A stretch of DNA of 64,000 nt from Isoetes taiwanensis (taxonomy: Eukaryota > Streptophyta > Lycopodiopsida > Isoetales > Isoetaceae), in assembly GCA_021234155.1 (NCBI GenBank), contig JAJEKV010000028.1, forward strand, positions 4,484,567 through 4,548,566, in the 5' to 3' direction. The stretch's first letter is position 1, and each line of letters begins with the position of its first letter. Below are positions 34,535 through 46,402 of the stretch, in pieces. The position numbers were made by a program, and so were the translations under genes. The notes beneath the pieces were generated by a model. The model ran no database searches, was not told the origin of the DNA, and worked only from the letters and a program-made list of their open reading frames with translations.

Positions 34535-37500
34535 TCACTCAGAAATCCACCCTCCAGTTGCATCATCTGTACCAGCATTTTGCATTTGTAAATCTGCTGA
34601 TCTTTGCAGGTTTGTTTCAAGGCTGCGTTCTGGGCAAGGAAAATAGCTTCCATACAAAGCTGGGACTGAGTGGTGGGGCACATACTGTAACTCTGATCCT
34701 GGACGAGAATCTGCTAAGCCCATCCACTCCAACATTTAGTGATGTCAAATCCAATACAAAACCAGGAGATATTTACTGCACAGACATCACCTTGCTGGTT
34801 CTCTATTAGATCTTGGACATCCATTTCACAGGATAAATGACCATGTCTTGCAGCTATCTTCTTGTGATAAGGAGCCCAGTCCCTGCGGCTCCAGAAATAT
34901 AGAGGAGGAGGATTGATATTGCTTTGTTTCATAAGGTTGTTATTGACGTCAATAGAACCAGCAAGGTAAAAAGACTGAATGATAGACAATTGAAAAACAC
35001 AGATTATCTTACAGAAATAGAAGCAATGTTGCATATAAATTAAAAGTTGAAAGCATCTAGGTAAGAACAAACCTCTCCTCTCAGTAGTTCTCGATCTTCC
35101 CATAGTAGAACATAGCCAGCACTTTCTAGTCTAAAAAAATAATAAAAAGGTTGTGAGAAGAAAAACTACATCAATTCTCTACTGAAGTACTGATATCAAG
35201 AAGAACTTTTACCTCTTTGTCTCCTTAGGTACAATAAGAATTATTATTTTTGGCTGAAACTTTGCAGCTCGCAATGCAAAGTCACTGGCCATTTTTGCTT
35301 TAAATCCAAAGGGAGGATTTAGCCCCACTATCTGATAAAGGAACCATGGTACAAAATGCATGTTCGGTGTCATTTAAAGATAAAGAAAGCAGCAACTTAA
35401 TTATTAACAAAAGCATACTATGCGACAATGCAACCTCATATTTGGAAGGTCAATCAAAACACCTCAAAGAAATAAGGGATTGCAAAATGGAAACCACCTG
35501 CTCAGCCCTATTTGGAATGGTGCAAAAACATACAAGTATTTAAACAGTATTGCAGATATCTTCACTAAAGTTAGCACCATATTTACATTGAGTTGTTGCA
35601 CACAGGAGAAACTCACATAGCAGATAAAACAAGGGTCCTTACAAGATTGTGGATACAATTTTTATTTTCATTTACAGGTGTGATGGTTTGTAGAAAAAGC
35701 ATTTTTTTAACCCTCGAGAAAGCATGCAACTTAGACTACCAGTGAAGATTCAATTTCCTTCAAGGAAGAGAACATGTGCATACAATGTTACGTGTAAAGT
35801 ACATTACAAGTTAACATGAACAGTGAGGCGCTTTGGCAAATTAGTACACTGTATAAACTGCATTCTTGAACCTTTCAAAATGAGGAAAGGGTTTAGAAAC
35901 AGCACTAACAAGCTTATCACCCGGAACAAGATCCTCCTTTGCAACGCTCATCCAATCTCTCCTTTCAAAACAGAACTCGTTCTACAACACCAAAGCATGT
36001 TAGAAACAATGGTGCATGTACAATTTAGATAAAGGTACAGATATTGCACTCACTCGTGCAGGCAAAATATCGAAGTTCTTATATTTACAAAACTTTCCAG
36101 ACTTGATGAGCTCTTCATGCAGCAAAACCGAAAAATCATTTGTTCCACAGGAGAAGTCGACAATCTGGCAAAGAAGCAGAAAAAGGTATGAAGCCTGAAT
36201 GACTGGACTTCGAAGTTCATATATTCGATACTAGCCCAAGACTCAGTTCCCGAAATACATCCTAGATGAGTGAAGTGGATTGAGTTCTGTATATTTATAA
36301 AAAAAAATCTAGAATAATCAGCACACTTCAACCTTAGGCCCCAATAGGGCCAATAAGACCAAACCGCCTTATCATTAGAGCCAACTTACAATCAGGCTGC
36401 TCCTGGTGTTCCTAAATGGATAAGAGTTATCATTTAAGAGGTATGTGGGATGTGATGCAATAATTTAAGCCTGAGAGACCCAATGGTTAAATAGACATAT
36501 AAATCACAATAGACTGCTCTAATGGCACTAGTTATGATTGTTTCTCCCAAATAGCTTTTGTGCAACTCTTGTATTTAGCCATAAATAGAACAAATTTATG
36601 ATTTCCCTGTTTCTTCATGCAGTTGTTGACGTGTCTTTAGATGCCCTGGTTATTTTTGACGACATACTCTCCTTCACCATCACCTGTCAAACATTGCCTG
36701 AAGACCAGAAATGTATAGTTCTATACCTTCATCAAATGACCATTCATATAAGAATTATGTAGAAAGAACACGATACGGGGAGGACCAGATAGAGAAATGA
36801 CACTACACACTCTCTTCGTCATTAAAGACAAAAATCACAGTCATGCATTCTACCTGGACCATCTAATCATATAAAAAAAGGGGCACCCAACAAAGTTTCA
36901 AGGAAAAGAAAAGAGTTCCTTAATTTTCAACTGTTTCAATTTCTAGTACTTCTATTTCTTCGTGTGCACATATCTAGGAGGCTACAATGCACACCTAGCG
37001 GTACATCATCTGTTGTAATAATTTGTCTCATAGACCAAAGCAGTAGATATTGATATTATCTAACTTCTCAGACACTTAATAGATTTTTTCACTTGCTCTT
37101 CCACATTGAATTCGGGAACTCTAGCAACTGAGCTCATAACGTGCATGAGGCCTAATATATTCAATCATCGCTTGAAATAGACTGACCTGTTGTTCAAACT
37201 GAAGGTTCAAAAGCTGGAATTTCTGTAATCACAGCCATAACATGCCTTCGTGTCTTCTTGTTACCACATTCTGTTCCAGCATATTTGGACCTAGTACATT
37301 TGTTATCATTTCCCGCCTCTCTTTGTGCAATCAGATGAATAATGTCCAAACTCTCCACACCACCATTTTCTTGACCTGTCTAAAACTTAGAATCTGAGTT
37401 TTCCTTGTATCTCCTCGTAAAGGAAAGATGGCACACCCTGCAACAGAATCCTGGCGCACTAACACAGCTCTCTCAGTGTGGGGCTGGGATATGCCATAAT

Positions 37501-40500
37501 GGGCAAACTAATCCTCCTTCACAACGGAGAACCAACGCTTAAGAACATATTCTGAGTTCGATTCCAACAGGACAAACACCACCTAATCTCAAATTAACTC
37601 TGTTTCAAAGGCATGCCTGCCTCAGAGTATCCACAAAAAGAAGATTTTACAGGACAATTTCTTGAACATTTCAGCTAATGGGATACATAGATGTTGACCT
37701 TCCTAATAATATCAGATGCTCAATGGGGCAGAAGTGTAGCTGATCGAGATGTCTTCAATTAAGAATGTTAACCAAAATACAGAATGCCCGCTGTTGCCCT
37801 GCCTCTTACATCATAGTAGGAAGATATCACTATCACTGCCTCTTTCTAGATCTGACAACCTTGCAACAGTTCATAAAGTATAAGGAACAGGGCCCTGAAT
37901 TTTCTTTAAGATAAACATTTTCAAGAAGATAAGTCACCGTGAGCTTAAAAGTTCTCAGGCAAGTAGAAAATTTGTCATTTTTTTTCCTGTCAATGATGAA
38001 CCATCACAGATTGAAGACACTCAACAAAGAAAAAGAAGTCTCCTGATCTTATGTCTAAGAAACTAAACAAGTATCAGTGGGAAAATGTAAACAGCCCTTT
38101 CAAAAGGGCAGACTTTGTAGAAAACAAGAGGGGCTAATGCCAATTTACAGATTTATTTCAGAGCGGAAGAATGGGAAATGAGACACCTCTCCCAAGCTAA
38201 CACAGCCCATTTGTCGGGACTTAAACAAACCAGCAAAAGTTTGGCCATTAGTTCCAGATTTAATCTCTATAAAAGACACTCATGTATCTCTTTCAAAGTA
38301 AAAGAAGATTCCAGTCATCTAGGCTTACCATATCTTCAGATTTTACATACCAACGAAGCTTTTCAACAATCTGCAATAGCAAAGAGTCACGAAGAGTCAA
38401 GATTTAGATGGATACATAAATCTTTCTACTAAAAAAGACAGGGCATGCATAAACTACAATTAGAATCTTTTCATTAGAAAATCTCCAATATTCTTTAAGT
38501 AATTAAGTGACAAAATTCAACTGGATGTGGGGTTTGAAAAAAAATATTTTGTAAAAAGCTTTCCCCATTAGCAATAAGTGATACTAGATCAACGATGTGA
38601 GCAAGAACATAGCTGCCATATATATCAAGTATTACAATGGCCATACTCCACCAACTATGATAACAAAGGTTAATGAAATCACATTTACTCTATAGCTAGA
38701 TATTTGTGGAGGATGCTATCTAACCCTTGACTACATTCAACTGTAAGATACTTATGCAATGTGCTTCCATAAATGGACAAACACTTGCTAAAATCACAAT
38801 GTCAGAGAAGATACGGGAGAAGAATGAAATCACATGGTGGTTCCAGATAATGGAAAACAAAGAGGAATGGAAATAAAACATCACAATTGTTTCTGATGCT
38901 CAAGACAGTTTTCTGTGTCAGCCTAAATCTGATTATAACTGTTCCTAAAGTGCGTTGCATCATGATTTTCTCAAAAGTTTCAACAGTCCTAGCATATAGC
39001 ATATTAACGCCGTTAAACTATCACCAATATTCAAAAGGCATTGTTAGGAACTACGAAACAAAAGAGAGGACACAAAGAAGATGGAAGGGGACATACTATT
39101 TCTCATGTAAACAATAACACGTGTAGATAAATAGATAAATAGGTCAGTGGATGCTACCTAGTCCAAATCTATCTGGTACATTAGACACATACTCTAGCAG
39201 CTATTTACCTGTTTTAACTTATCAACCATTGTAAAGTGCCGGCCATAAGATGTATATCTCGTACCATGCAAAAATGGCGCCAAGTAGACTTTTAGTGGAT
39301 CCTACATCATCAAACAAGTGATAAGCTGAAATGTAATGATTAAAGCCTAAAATCAGTCTCTAGCTCGTTATCTCTGTTCATAATTTGAGAAGAAAATCTC
39401 CTGTCTAATGAAGTTACATTTAGTAATAATAACACTGAACCTCACCAGAGCATTTTCTAGAAGCACTAAAGAAGAATACGGAAGAATATATGCTGCCTTT
39501 TCCCGCCCATCAATTTTTAACGTTTCCAGAGCTCTGTAAAATGCCTGCAATAACAGTTTTATTTCAATTAGCAATCATGGAACTTACTGCTAAGAAAGAG
39601 CATACACAACCTACCCGCAACAGGGAATCCAATTTGCTAAGCTGAAGATTTTTGCTCGTCTTAGAGCCCACTGTACTTGGAAATGTTAATTTTGCACGAA
39701 CAGAATCTGCCGTAATTTCCTTCTTTGTACTCTGGATAATAATGTCAAGCCTATAACAGCACAAAAATTTAAGCAAATTAAAGAAACAATGTTTCATGAT
39801 GCGTCCCCCATTCCATGGTCAACTTCTGTGCCTTACACTACCGCCATTATCATTATCACTTACTCATGGTTAATTTCTCTGCTCTCATAAGAAGGCATCT
39901 TCAATCCTCCAGTACACGTCGCTGATGTAATGATATTCTTTTTTATCGCCGCTGATGTAATGATATTCTTTTTTATCGCGGAATTCTCCTTCATGGACCT
40001 TGCCAGCTTAGTAGCAGCAGCAGTGCAAAATTTAACCTTAGACGCAGCTTTTGAAGCATTTTCGAGCATTTTACCATCTTTCTGCATATGGCTAGAAGAA
40101 TCGTCCTCGTCTCTGATCCTTTTATTGGTTTGATGTTCAGTTTGTTTATCCGGCTTTGGATGCCTAGGGAATCTGAGATGGTTTCGCTCTGGAGTACCTA
40201 AATCTTCCACCAAAGGGTGTTTCCTAAGATATTCACGAAAGCATAACCAAGTCAGGCCATTACGTTTGGGCATTTACCTTGTCCCTTGTTTACATCCAGC
40301 GTAATGTGATAGATCCACTTACATGCAATAAAGAAAACGTGCGCTGCCCAGTTTCCAACCTCTTATCTCACACTCCGTATCCTCATCGTCCTCATCAAAA
40401 TTGATCTTACTGAAAATGTAATGAACTAAACTGTATAAATGCCATGGCATAACATTATGCTTGCACTTTGTAATGCATGCCCTCTAACAAACATAGTATG

Positions 40501-42602
40501 CCAAGAATATCGCGGTTTCACATGCTTAGATTATCAAAGTACCACCATTAACTACCACTGGAAAATACTTACTCTTTGATGCACCTCTTGTGCCAAGCGG
40601 TAGGGCAACGCCGACATACATAGAGCCGATCATCTTCATTGTCCGTCCCCTCAACTTCACCACATTTAAGGCATCTGTGCATTGGGCATGTGAACATTCT
40701 GTTTTCACCACTGTTCTCATTACATGCTGAAATACAATCAGGATGATAAAACCTCCCACACAAAGCCACATCACAGAGAATAACCTGCAAGAATATTAAA
40801 ATGTCAAACCTAATGCCGAAACATCCCTAAAAATATGTAAGCAATCATATCAAAAGGAAACGAACTGAAAACTCTACGTTATTCACCCTGTCGTTAACCA
40901 ACAGCCTACAGGCTGCTAGCTAAAATGTGTGTGTCACTATGAGTGCAGACTTCTAAGTATTTATCTCCTTCCCTCTCCTTGTCAACCCTAAAACATCAAC
41001 ATTCCACCTGCCTCTCCCTAGTATATCTCCTTCATAGCCTTCTAACCTTTTGCTTTTCAAGTTCCTTCCAATGTAATGGTATTGGGATTAGAAGAAGCCC
41101 ATTTAAATTTAAAGTTTGGCAAATGTAAGAAAAAGGATGACCACCATCTTGAACTTCAGCAAGACATCCAGCTAAATATTTCAAACACTCTTCAGTCTGA
41201 TATTTGAATGCTAAACATTTCGAATAAGACCACTGACGTTTGCAGATGAATTAAGATTGCTGTGAATTCTGTCTTTTGCATTAAAGACATCAAGATTTCT
41301 GCAGTATAGCATCGCTAATACTACATGTACTTCCAGCTTTAACCAAGAACCAGCATGTTCAGGCAATTGAATTGAGCGCAATCCAACCATGTTTTCAAGT
41401 TTTTTCCTGCTTGTGAAGCCCGCAGACATATATGGGAATCAGCTATAGAAACCAAGCATTTCTAAGTACATATGGCTGCCAAACATGAAATTTACTTCAT
41501 CGTCAATGAGTGCTGACGATAAAAAGCATACATCTATAAGAACATGTGCAAGATGGGAATGCCTAACTTGCAATTCAGAGAATTACAAAGCTCATTGTTA
41601 AATGAAAGACAGAACTTAGCTTCTGTACCAGTTACAATTAAGTTGAAATAGGCAACATTGATGTAGCTTCAGCAGTTCAGCATCATAGGTACAGAATGCC
41701 CACTGCATAATTTGCTGGAAGCTTGATGGAAGGGATCTACTCCTGGACAACTACAAGGATATAGCCAATCCTAGTTTATGTGTAGATGAAAAAGGTTTTC
41801 TGTTGATCCCCCAAGAGAAGACATCTGATTGCACTCCATACAAATAGGTTTTCGTAATTATAATCCTATCATCACCTCCTTTAATTTGCCTTCAGAAATT
41901 CCAAGTTTCCCACATGCAAAGCATTGATGCTGATTGTATTTACAGTTCAAACAGTAGAACTCTGCCATCTCCTGTAATAAAAAGTAAAATTATGTCAAAA
42001 TTGCCAGATAGTGAAGACGATAAAATAATTGGCTTTTCTTCTTGTTCCATAAGGATGAACAGTCAATAAGACGCCTCCTTAACTGATAGAACTGAAATTT
42101 TAGCTTGCAACAAGGTCAAAGATCTGTATAATTCCTGGGACACTCTGCAGAATGTTTGAATATGTACTAAAGCTTTGGAAAGTGGGCTGATCCAATAGCT
42201 GAAGAATGGGAAGAGAAGAAACGAACTAATTAGCTCCTGCATCTAATAAAGCTTCCTAGGGCTAATGATCTTGTAGGACCTTTAGAGGAGTTACCAGAAA
42301 CATTATCTGCAGGCTACTAAAACGTACTAACCTCAACCTCTGAGTGACGTAAACCAAGTGAACTGCACTGAGATGTAGATTTTGATGCAGCAAGTTTTGT
42401 TGCATGAAATGAACGCATACATGGGCCATCGCAACTGCCAACCAAAACATCAAGTCACAGTGTTCCACCAAGTAATTGCAAGTTCATCATGCAGAAAGAC
42501 GTACCACAAAATATCTCCCCCGTCATCACAAATTGCGCAAATTGAATCTTGCTCGTCTTCCTCCTCATCCACTACTTCATCTTCACCTTGTCTTCCAAAC
42601 AT
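34535..42602 (-). CDS. EDM2-like: EDM2-like PHD-finger chromatin protein (16 exons)
   Basis: EDM2 controls histone H3K9me2-linked silencing and distal polyadenylation at transposon-bearing plant genes. Exons read from splice sites and conserved blocks: 42602-42505, 42434-42332, 41971-41876, 40784-40573, 40409-40323, 40223-39864, 39750-39615, 39544-39441, 39302-39209, 38370-38329, 36164-36054, 35981-35910, 35331-35213, 35130-35073, 34974-34791, 34710-34535. They total 2052 nt, 683 codons plus stop, with no internal stop. Exons 1-4 encode tandem PHD-type zinc fingers (CAICDDGGDIL, CFACGKLG, CRRCPTAWHKRC). Exons 9-15 encode the methyltransferase-like core: VYLAPFLHGTRYTSYGRHFT, VDFSCGTNDFS (motif I-like), GLNPPFGFKA (NPPF motif IV), LIVPKET, YVLLWED and SFYLAGSIDV. 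The protein ends GGWISE, like GGWIND in Arabidopsis. The N-terminal domain before PHD1 and most of the Pro-rich C-terminal tail known from Arabidopsis (about 1300 residues) are missing. The start ATG is a guess; an upstream exon may exist. Confidence 0.88.
36165..38328 (-). other. Large intron of the EDM2-like gene
   Basis: 2164-bp intron between the IVEKLRWYV exon and the IVDFSCGTNDF exon, with donor GTAAGC and acceptor TTTGCCAG. I see no transposon termini, RNA gene or extra exon inside. The equivalent position holds two halves of one conserved block, so no coding sequence is missing here. Confidence 0.8.
39921..39980 (-). repeat. In-frame 30-bp tandem duplication in exon 6
   Basis: 39921-39950 and 39951-39980 differ by one base. 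On the minus strand each encodes ten residues, AIKKNIITSA, so the frame is preserved. It lies in the low-conservation linker between the PHD fingers and the methyltransferase-like core, where length change should be tolerated. Confidence 0.88.
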
Positions 42603-42622
42603 TCCATTACAGTATTTGGTGC

Positions 42623-44040
42623 CTGCAATTCCTCATCCTCTTCTACTTGCAACCTGCATCTTTTTTTCCACCTAGCCAATGGAGGTGCTTCCCGTTTCTC
42701 TAGCAGGCTTTCTGTAATCTGCAAAAGGAACCAGTTCTCCAACTAGTGGAAATGCAGTATAAACAAATGCAATGTTCTCTGACAAAACAGCAAGTGATAC
42801 TGCATGATGTGTTAATCTAAACATCCAGGGGCTTAGTAGCTTATTTTAAATTCGATTCAGATCTCAACGCACTAGTTAGGGACCTGGCCTTAAGCACAAC
42901 AATTGTTGCACTACAAATCTACCTTCGACATTTTAAGGGGTCCCTTCTGTTATGATCACTTTAAAACCTACTAGTTCATTACAAACTTCATCATAATATT
43001 CTTATGTCAAGCAAGTTCACTATCAGATAAACCCACTGTTTTGATGGCCTTACCGCAGGCTTTACAATCAAGTTCATTACCATGTACGTAAGACTGAAAG
43101 ATAGCAACTCACAGCTGGACTTGGGAGGCCCGTGTCTTCTTCAGCTTCCCTCTCCATATAGCAATGCTTGGCATCCGTGCAATACGGTTCTGAGAAAACA
43201 CAACTGGATCAGAACAAGGAAAAGTATCTCAAAACTTTAAGAATGTGCAAGTACACATTCTCCATGGCTATGATGACTTCTGTAAAGCAAGTTCTGGTTC
43301 ACACAAGTGAAAATGGAAATACCTACTGCGTGCTAGAAGGAGAGGATGGGAATCAATCCGAGGATCGCTTGCTTGCTCTATCATTGAGCTACCAACACCT
43401 ATCTGCCAAAGGGTCCTTCATGTATAGCATGCCCATTATCAAACAGGGTGCACTTGCACCCTCGAGTAGGTAATCAAACGTTATAAATTGAGGAGGTTGG
43501 TATCTACTCAAAGATCTATTGTTTGCAATCCAAACTCTCCACTGTCACCAACCAGCTTGTACCATAGTCATAGTGTATTCATTATCACCTACTCCAACAT
43601 GGATAAATTGTCAAGTTTATGTCGTTTACTTTCTTAAGCAAGTGAAGTCTAAGCTATTTGTTTCTTCCTAAAACCTTGCATAATCTCAAATGTGCATTAT
43701 ACTGGGAAAAACTCAATCATCGCCTCCTATGTTGATTAATCATATGCATCATCCTCGATAGGAACGTTGAAAAAATTACCAAACACGTACCATATCAAAT
43801 GAAATGTGCGATGAGGGCCAGGCAACTAAGTGAAAACGGAAAACAAAAAAAAAACAGCCAGGCTCCGATTGATAAAAATAAAATATGGCAAATGGCACAT
43901 TAGAGAAAGATACGGTAGCAAGAAGGCATTTCAAGTTCGATGTCAGCTTACTACAGCGATCCGAGGTCGACGCCAGTGCGGTGCTTGAGCTCTTCGTCTG
44001 CTGAAGTTTATACGTTACGGCAAACCGCGAAAATTAAATT
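42623..44040. other. Probable 5' region of the EDM2-like gene; exons not resolved
   Basis: The minus strand holds two candidate coding bits before the first sure exon. 42623-42718 has an open frame with a Lys/Arg-rich stretch but no conserved EDM2 block. 43110-43180 has a frame (ending LPSPA) followed by a GTGAGT donor. Neither matches the known EDM2 N terminus. GC content rises near 43960-44010, which may mark the promoter or first-exon region. The plus-strand ORF at 43168-43473 looks like chance. Confidence 0.4.
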
Positions 44041-46170
44041 CCCAAAATTAAATAGGCCTAAATGGTCCTATGATGTGATCTATGATGTGATGTTCATATT
44101 TGATATTTGATGTGACTTGGATTTATATTTCATGTGAAGACAATGATGGTTAATGCTTCATAAAACAAAACAAAAAATCCAAATAATGTGGAAAAAAAGT
44201 TGGGTGGAAGGAAACCCAATGATGGGTGTGTGGAGGTGTATGTGTGTCCGATGACAAGAACACTCAAACAAAAATAAAATGTCACCCATACTCATACTGG
44301 CATGGACATCGAAATCATGAGGTCTTCCAGGCTTTTATCAAGGGGGGTTCACAAGTTTTGGCCGTACAAACCATGTGAGTGACCCGAAAGGGTTTGTTTT
44401 TCCCTTAAAACCGTACATATACTCGTACTTAGGGGTAGCTTTTTGAGGTTTTTAGGGCGATTTTGGCACTGTATGTGGCTGGAAAGGGGGTTTTTGAAAA
44501 AATTCAAACACGTATACAAGGGGGTTTTTGCCGACCCCTTGCACGCAGGTGGTATACCCCCTATACACTAGGTGCATCCCCCGGGGCTTTTATCCTGGCA
44601 AGAAGACTCATAACCATGGGTATCATCCAAACTTAGATTTTGGCAGTGATACGCTCAATACAAGGAGTACAGGCTTGACACAAACAAGGACCCATCATCA
44701 TCATGCTTCCACTAATCTACCATTCTTGGCATTGCCTCACAGTCAAGATGTCGCCCAGACTCATATACTGGCGTTGACGTATGGACAATCGCCAAAGATA
44801 TCTAGCTGATTCAATTTCCATTCCTGTCTTTCCTGTATAACTTGCTGCATTCAAAGCATAGTCAAAGGGTTGTTGCAGATCTGCTGCATAACATAGCAGC
44901 AAACATTCGCCAGATTATATGTATAGGCATTGCTTGCTCTTAACAATCTGCCAGATTGCTAAGCTTCCATCAACACCTTCATACCATCTTCTTGAAAAGA
45001 CAGGCTATAGATCAGATCTTCAAATATTCAGTCCCAAGACACAGAAAAAAGGCTTAAGATCACCATGCCAGCATCATAGATGTAAGTTCTGCAACATGAA
45101 CATGACTTGCTCATGGGCTGATAAAATCAACAAGAGAGAACTGCAGAAGACTTTAAGAGGATTAAAGTTGGAGATAAAAAGATCAAACGAAAGATACTCA
45201 AAGAGGAGCAGTAAAAGATAGGCAAGGGAGGAAGATGAAACACAAAATAAGGTTGAGAGGATAAGGTACAGTGTTGTCATAAATGGCGGGAAACAAATGA
45301 TTGATATCATTTATGTGTGCAAGAAAATATGCTGAGATAACAAATGGCAACAGAATGGATCAACAAATGCAAGTTAGCAATGAAACGGATCGTTGGGTAA
45401 TAGATACGTTGTTGCAGGATGGTCAAGAAAAAAAAGGAACTGGCATCATAGAAAGTCAATATACAAAAGAAATATGAACTGGAACAAGGACGAGAATAAG
45501 AAGAGTGGGTATATGCTTGGGGAAGAAAAGAAATATGTAAGGTTAGCCAAGTTGGTAGCATGAGGTTAATCAAGGCAATGAGTGTTGATGATAAGAAATT
45601 CTTGCATAAGCAAGGCTGCAAACAATAGCAAGCAAGAAGGAATTATTGAAGCAACAATAATAGCAGCAGCACTAGATCAATGTTCTGATAATACGTTTCT
45701 GCTGAAAAATGGGTATATAAAGGGAAAAAGAATTGATGACAGAGATGGGAAGCATGGCAAGATAATTGTGAAGGTTGCAAGCTAGGGGTGAGAAAATATA
45801 TGGGTAACCAACTGATTAACAGCTCCCTCTAGAATTCAAGAAGACTCCACATGAGCATTGTAGTCAAGAATTGGTCTGCAAGATGCATTCAACGAGATGA
45901 AATCTTGAACCGTGGGTCACAAGACCAAGGCTCAAACACAATACCAAGGCTCGGACAATGCCAAGTGCACCGCTGACTGCCTCTTCCAGATCTCCAAAGT
46001 TTCTCCAAAATTTGATCCAAAAATCTTTTCTTGGTATACCAAGCTGCAAACATAAAACGTAGCCATGGGTCGAAATATCAAGCCTTCTTTATCCATAAAA
46101 GAACATATGGGAACTCTCAAAACAACAGTCGCAGTATGAATCAATTGAACCACCAGAATATTTAGAACTC
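44041..46170. other. Intergenic, no gene seen
   Basis: Short ORFs only. A phrase near 44281-44340 (CCCATACTCATACTGGC, then GCTTTTATC) is echoed loosely at 44581-44600 and 44753-44785, perhaps from an old duplicated element. The minus-strand ORFs at 45864-46153 overlap in different frames and resemble no family I know. Confidence 0.4.
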
Positions 46171-46402
46171 GTTTTTGGGTTGCCCCTAGGGGGGCAAACC
46201 CTTGTTTATGTGGGTTTTTGGCATACTCTAGGTATATGCTAGAATATCCCTAGGATATGCTGGTGACTGCTACAAACCTATTCTTCCCTGTAAATTCTCG
46301 GTCACCTGCGTTGTGGATCAGGGATGCTTGAACCGGCTAACTGGGAAGACAGATGAAGCTCCAATCTTGCATTCCTTATTTCTGTGTGTGCCACAGGCTT
46401 TT
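46171..46402 (+). repeat. Dispersed repeat family R1, copy B (longest)
   Basis: 46171-46355 matches 22063-22247; 46335-46402 matches 50599-50666 at 67 of 68 bases. This copy therefore links two otherwise separate segments into one element of at least 230 bp. The ends are not defined by inverted or direct repeats. Confidence 0.8.

Noticed and set aside
40943-41429. ORFs within EDM2-like introns
   Set aside because: They lie between well-supported splice sites, and neither strand shows conserved motifs.
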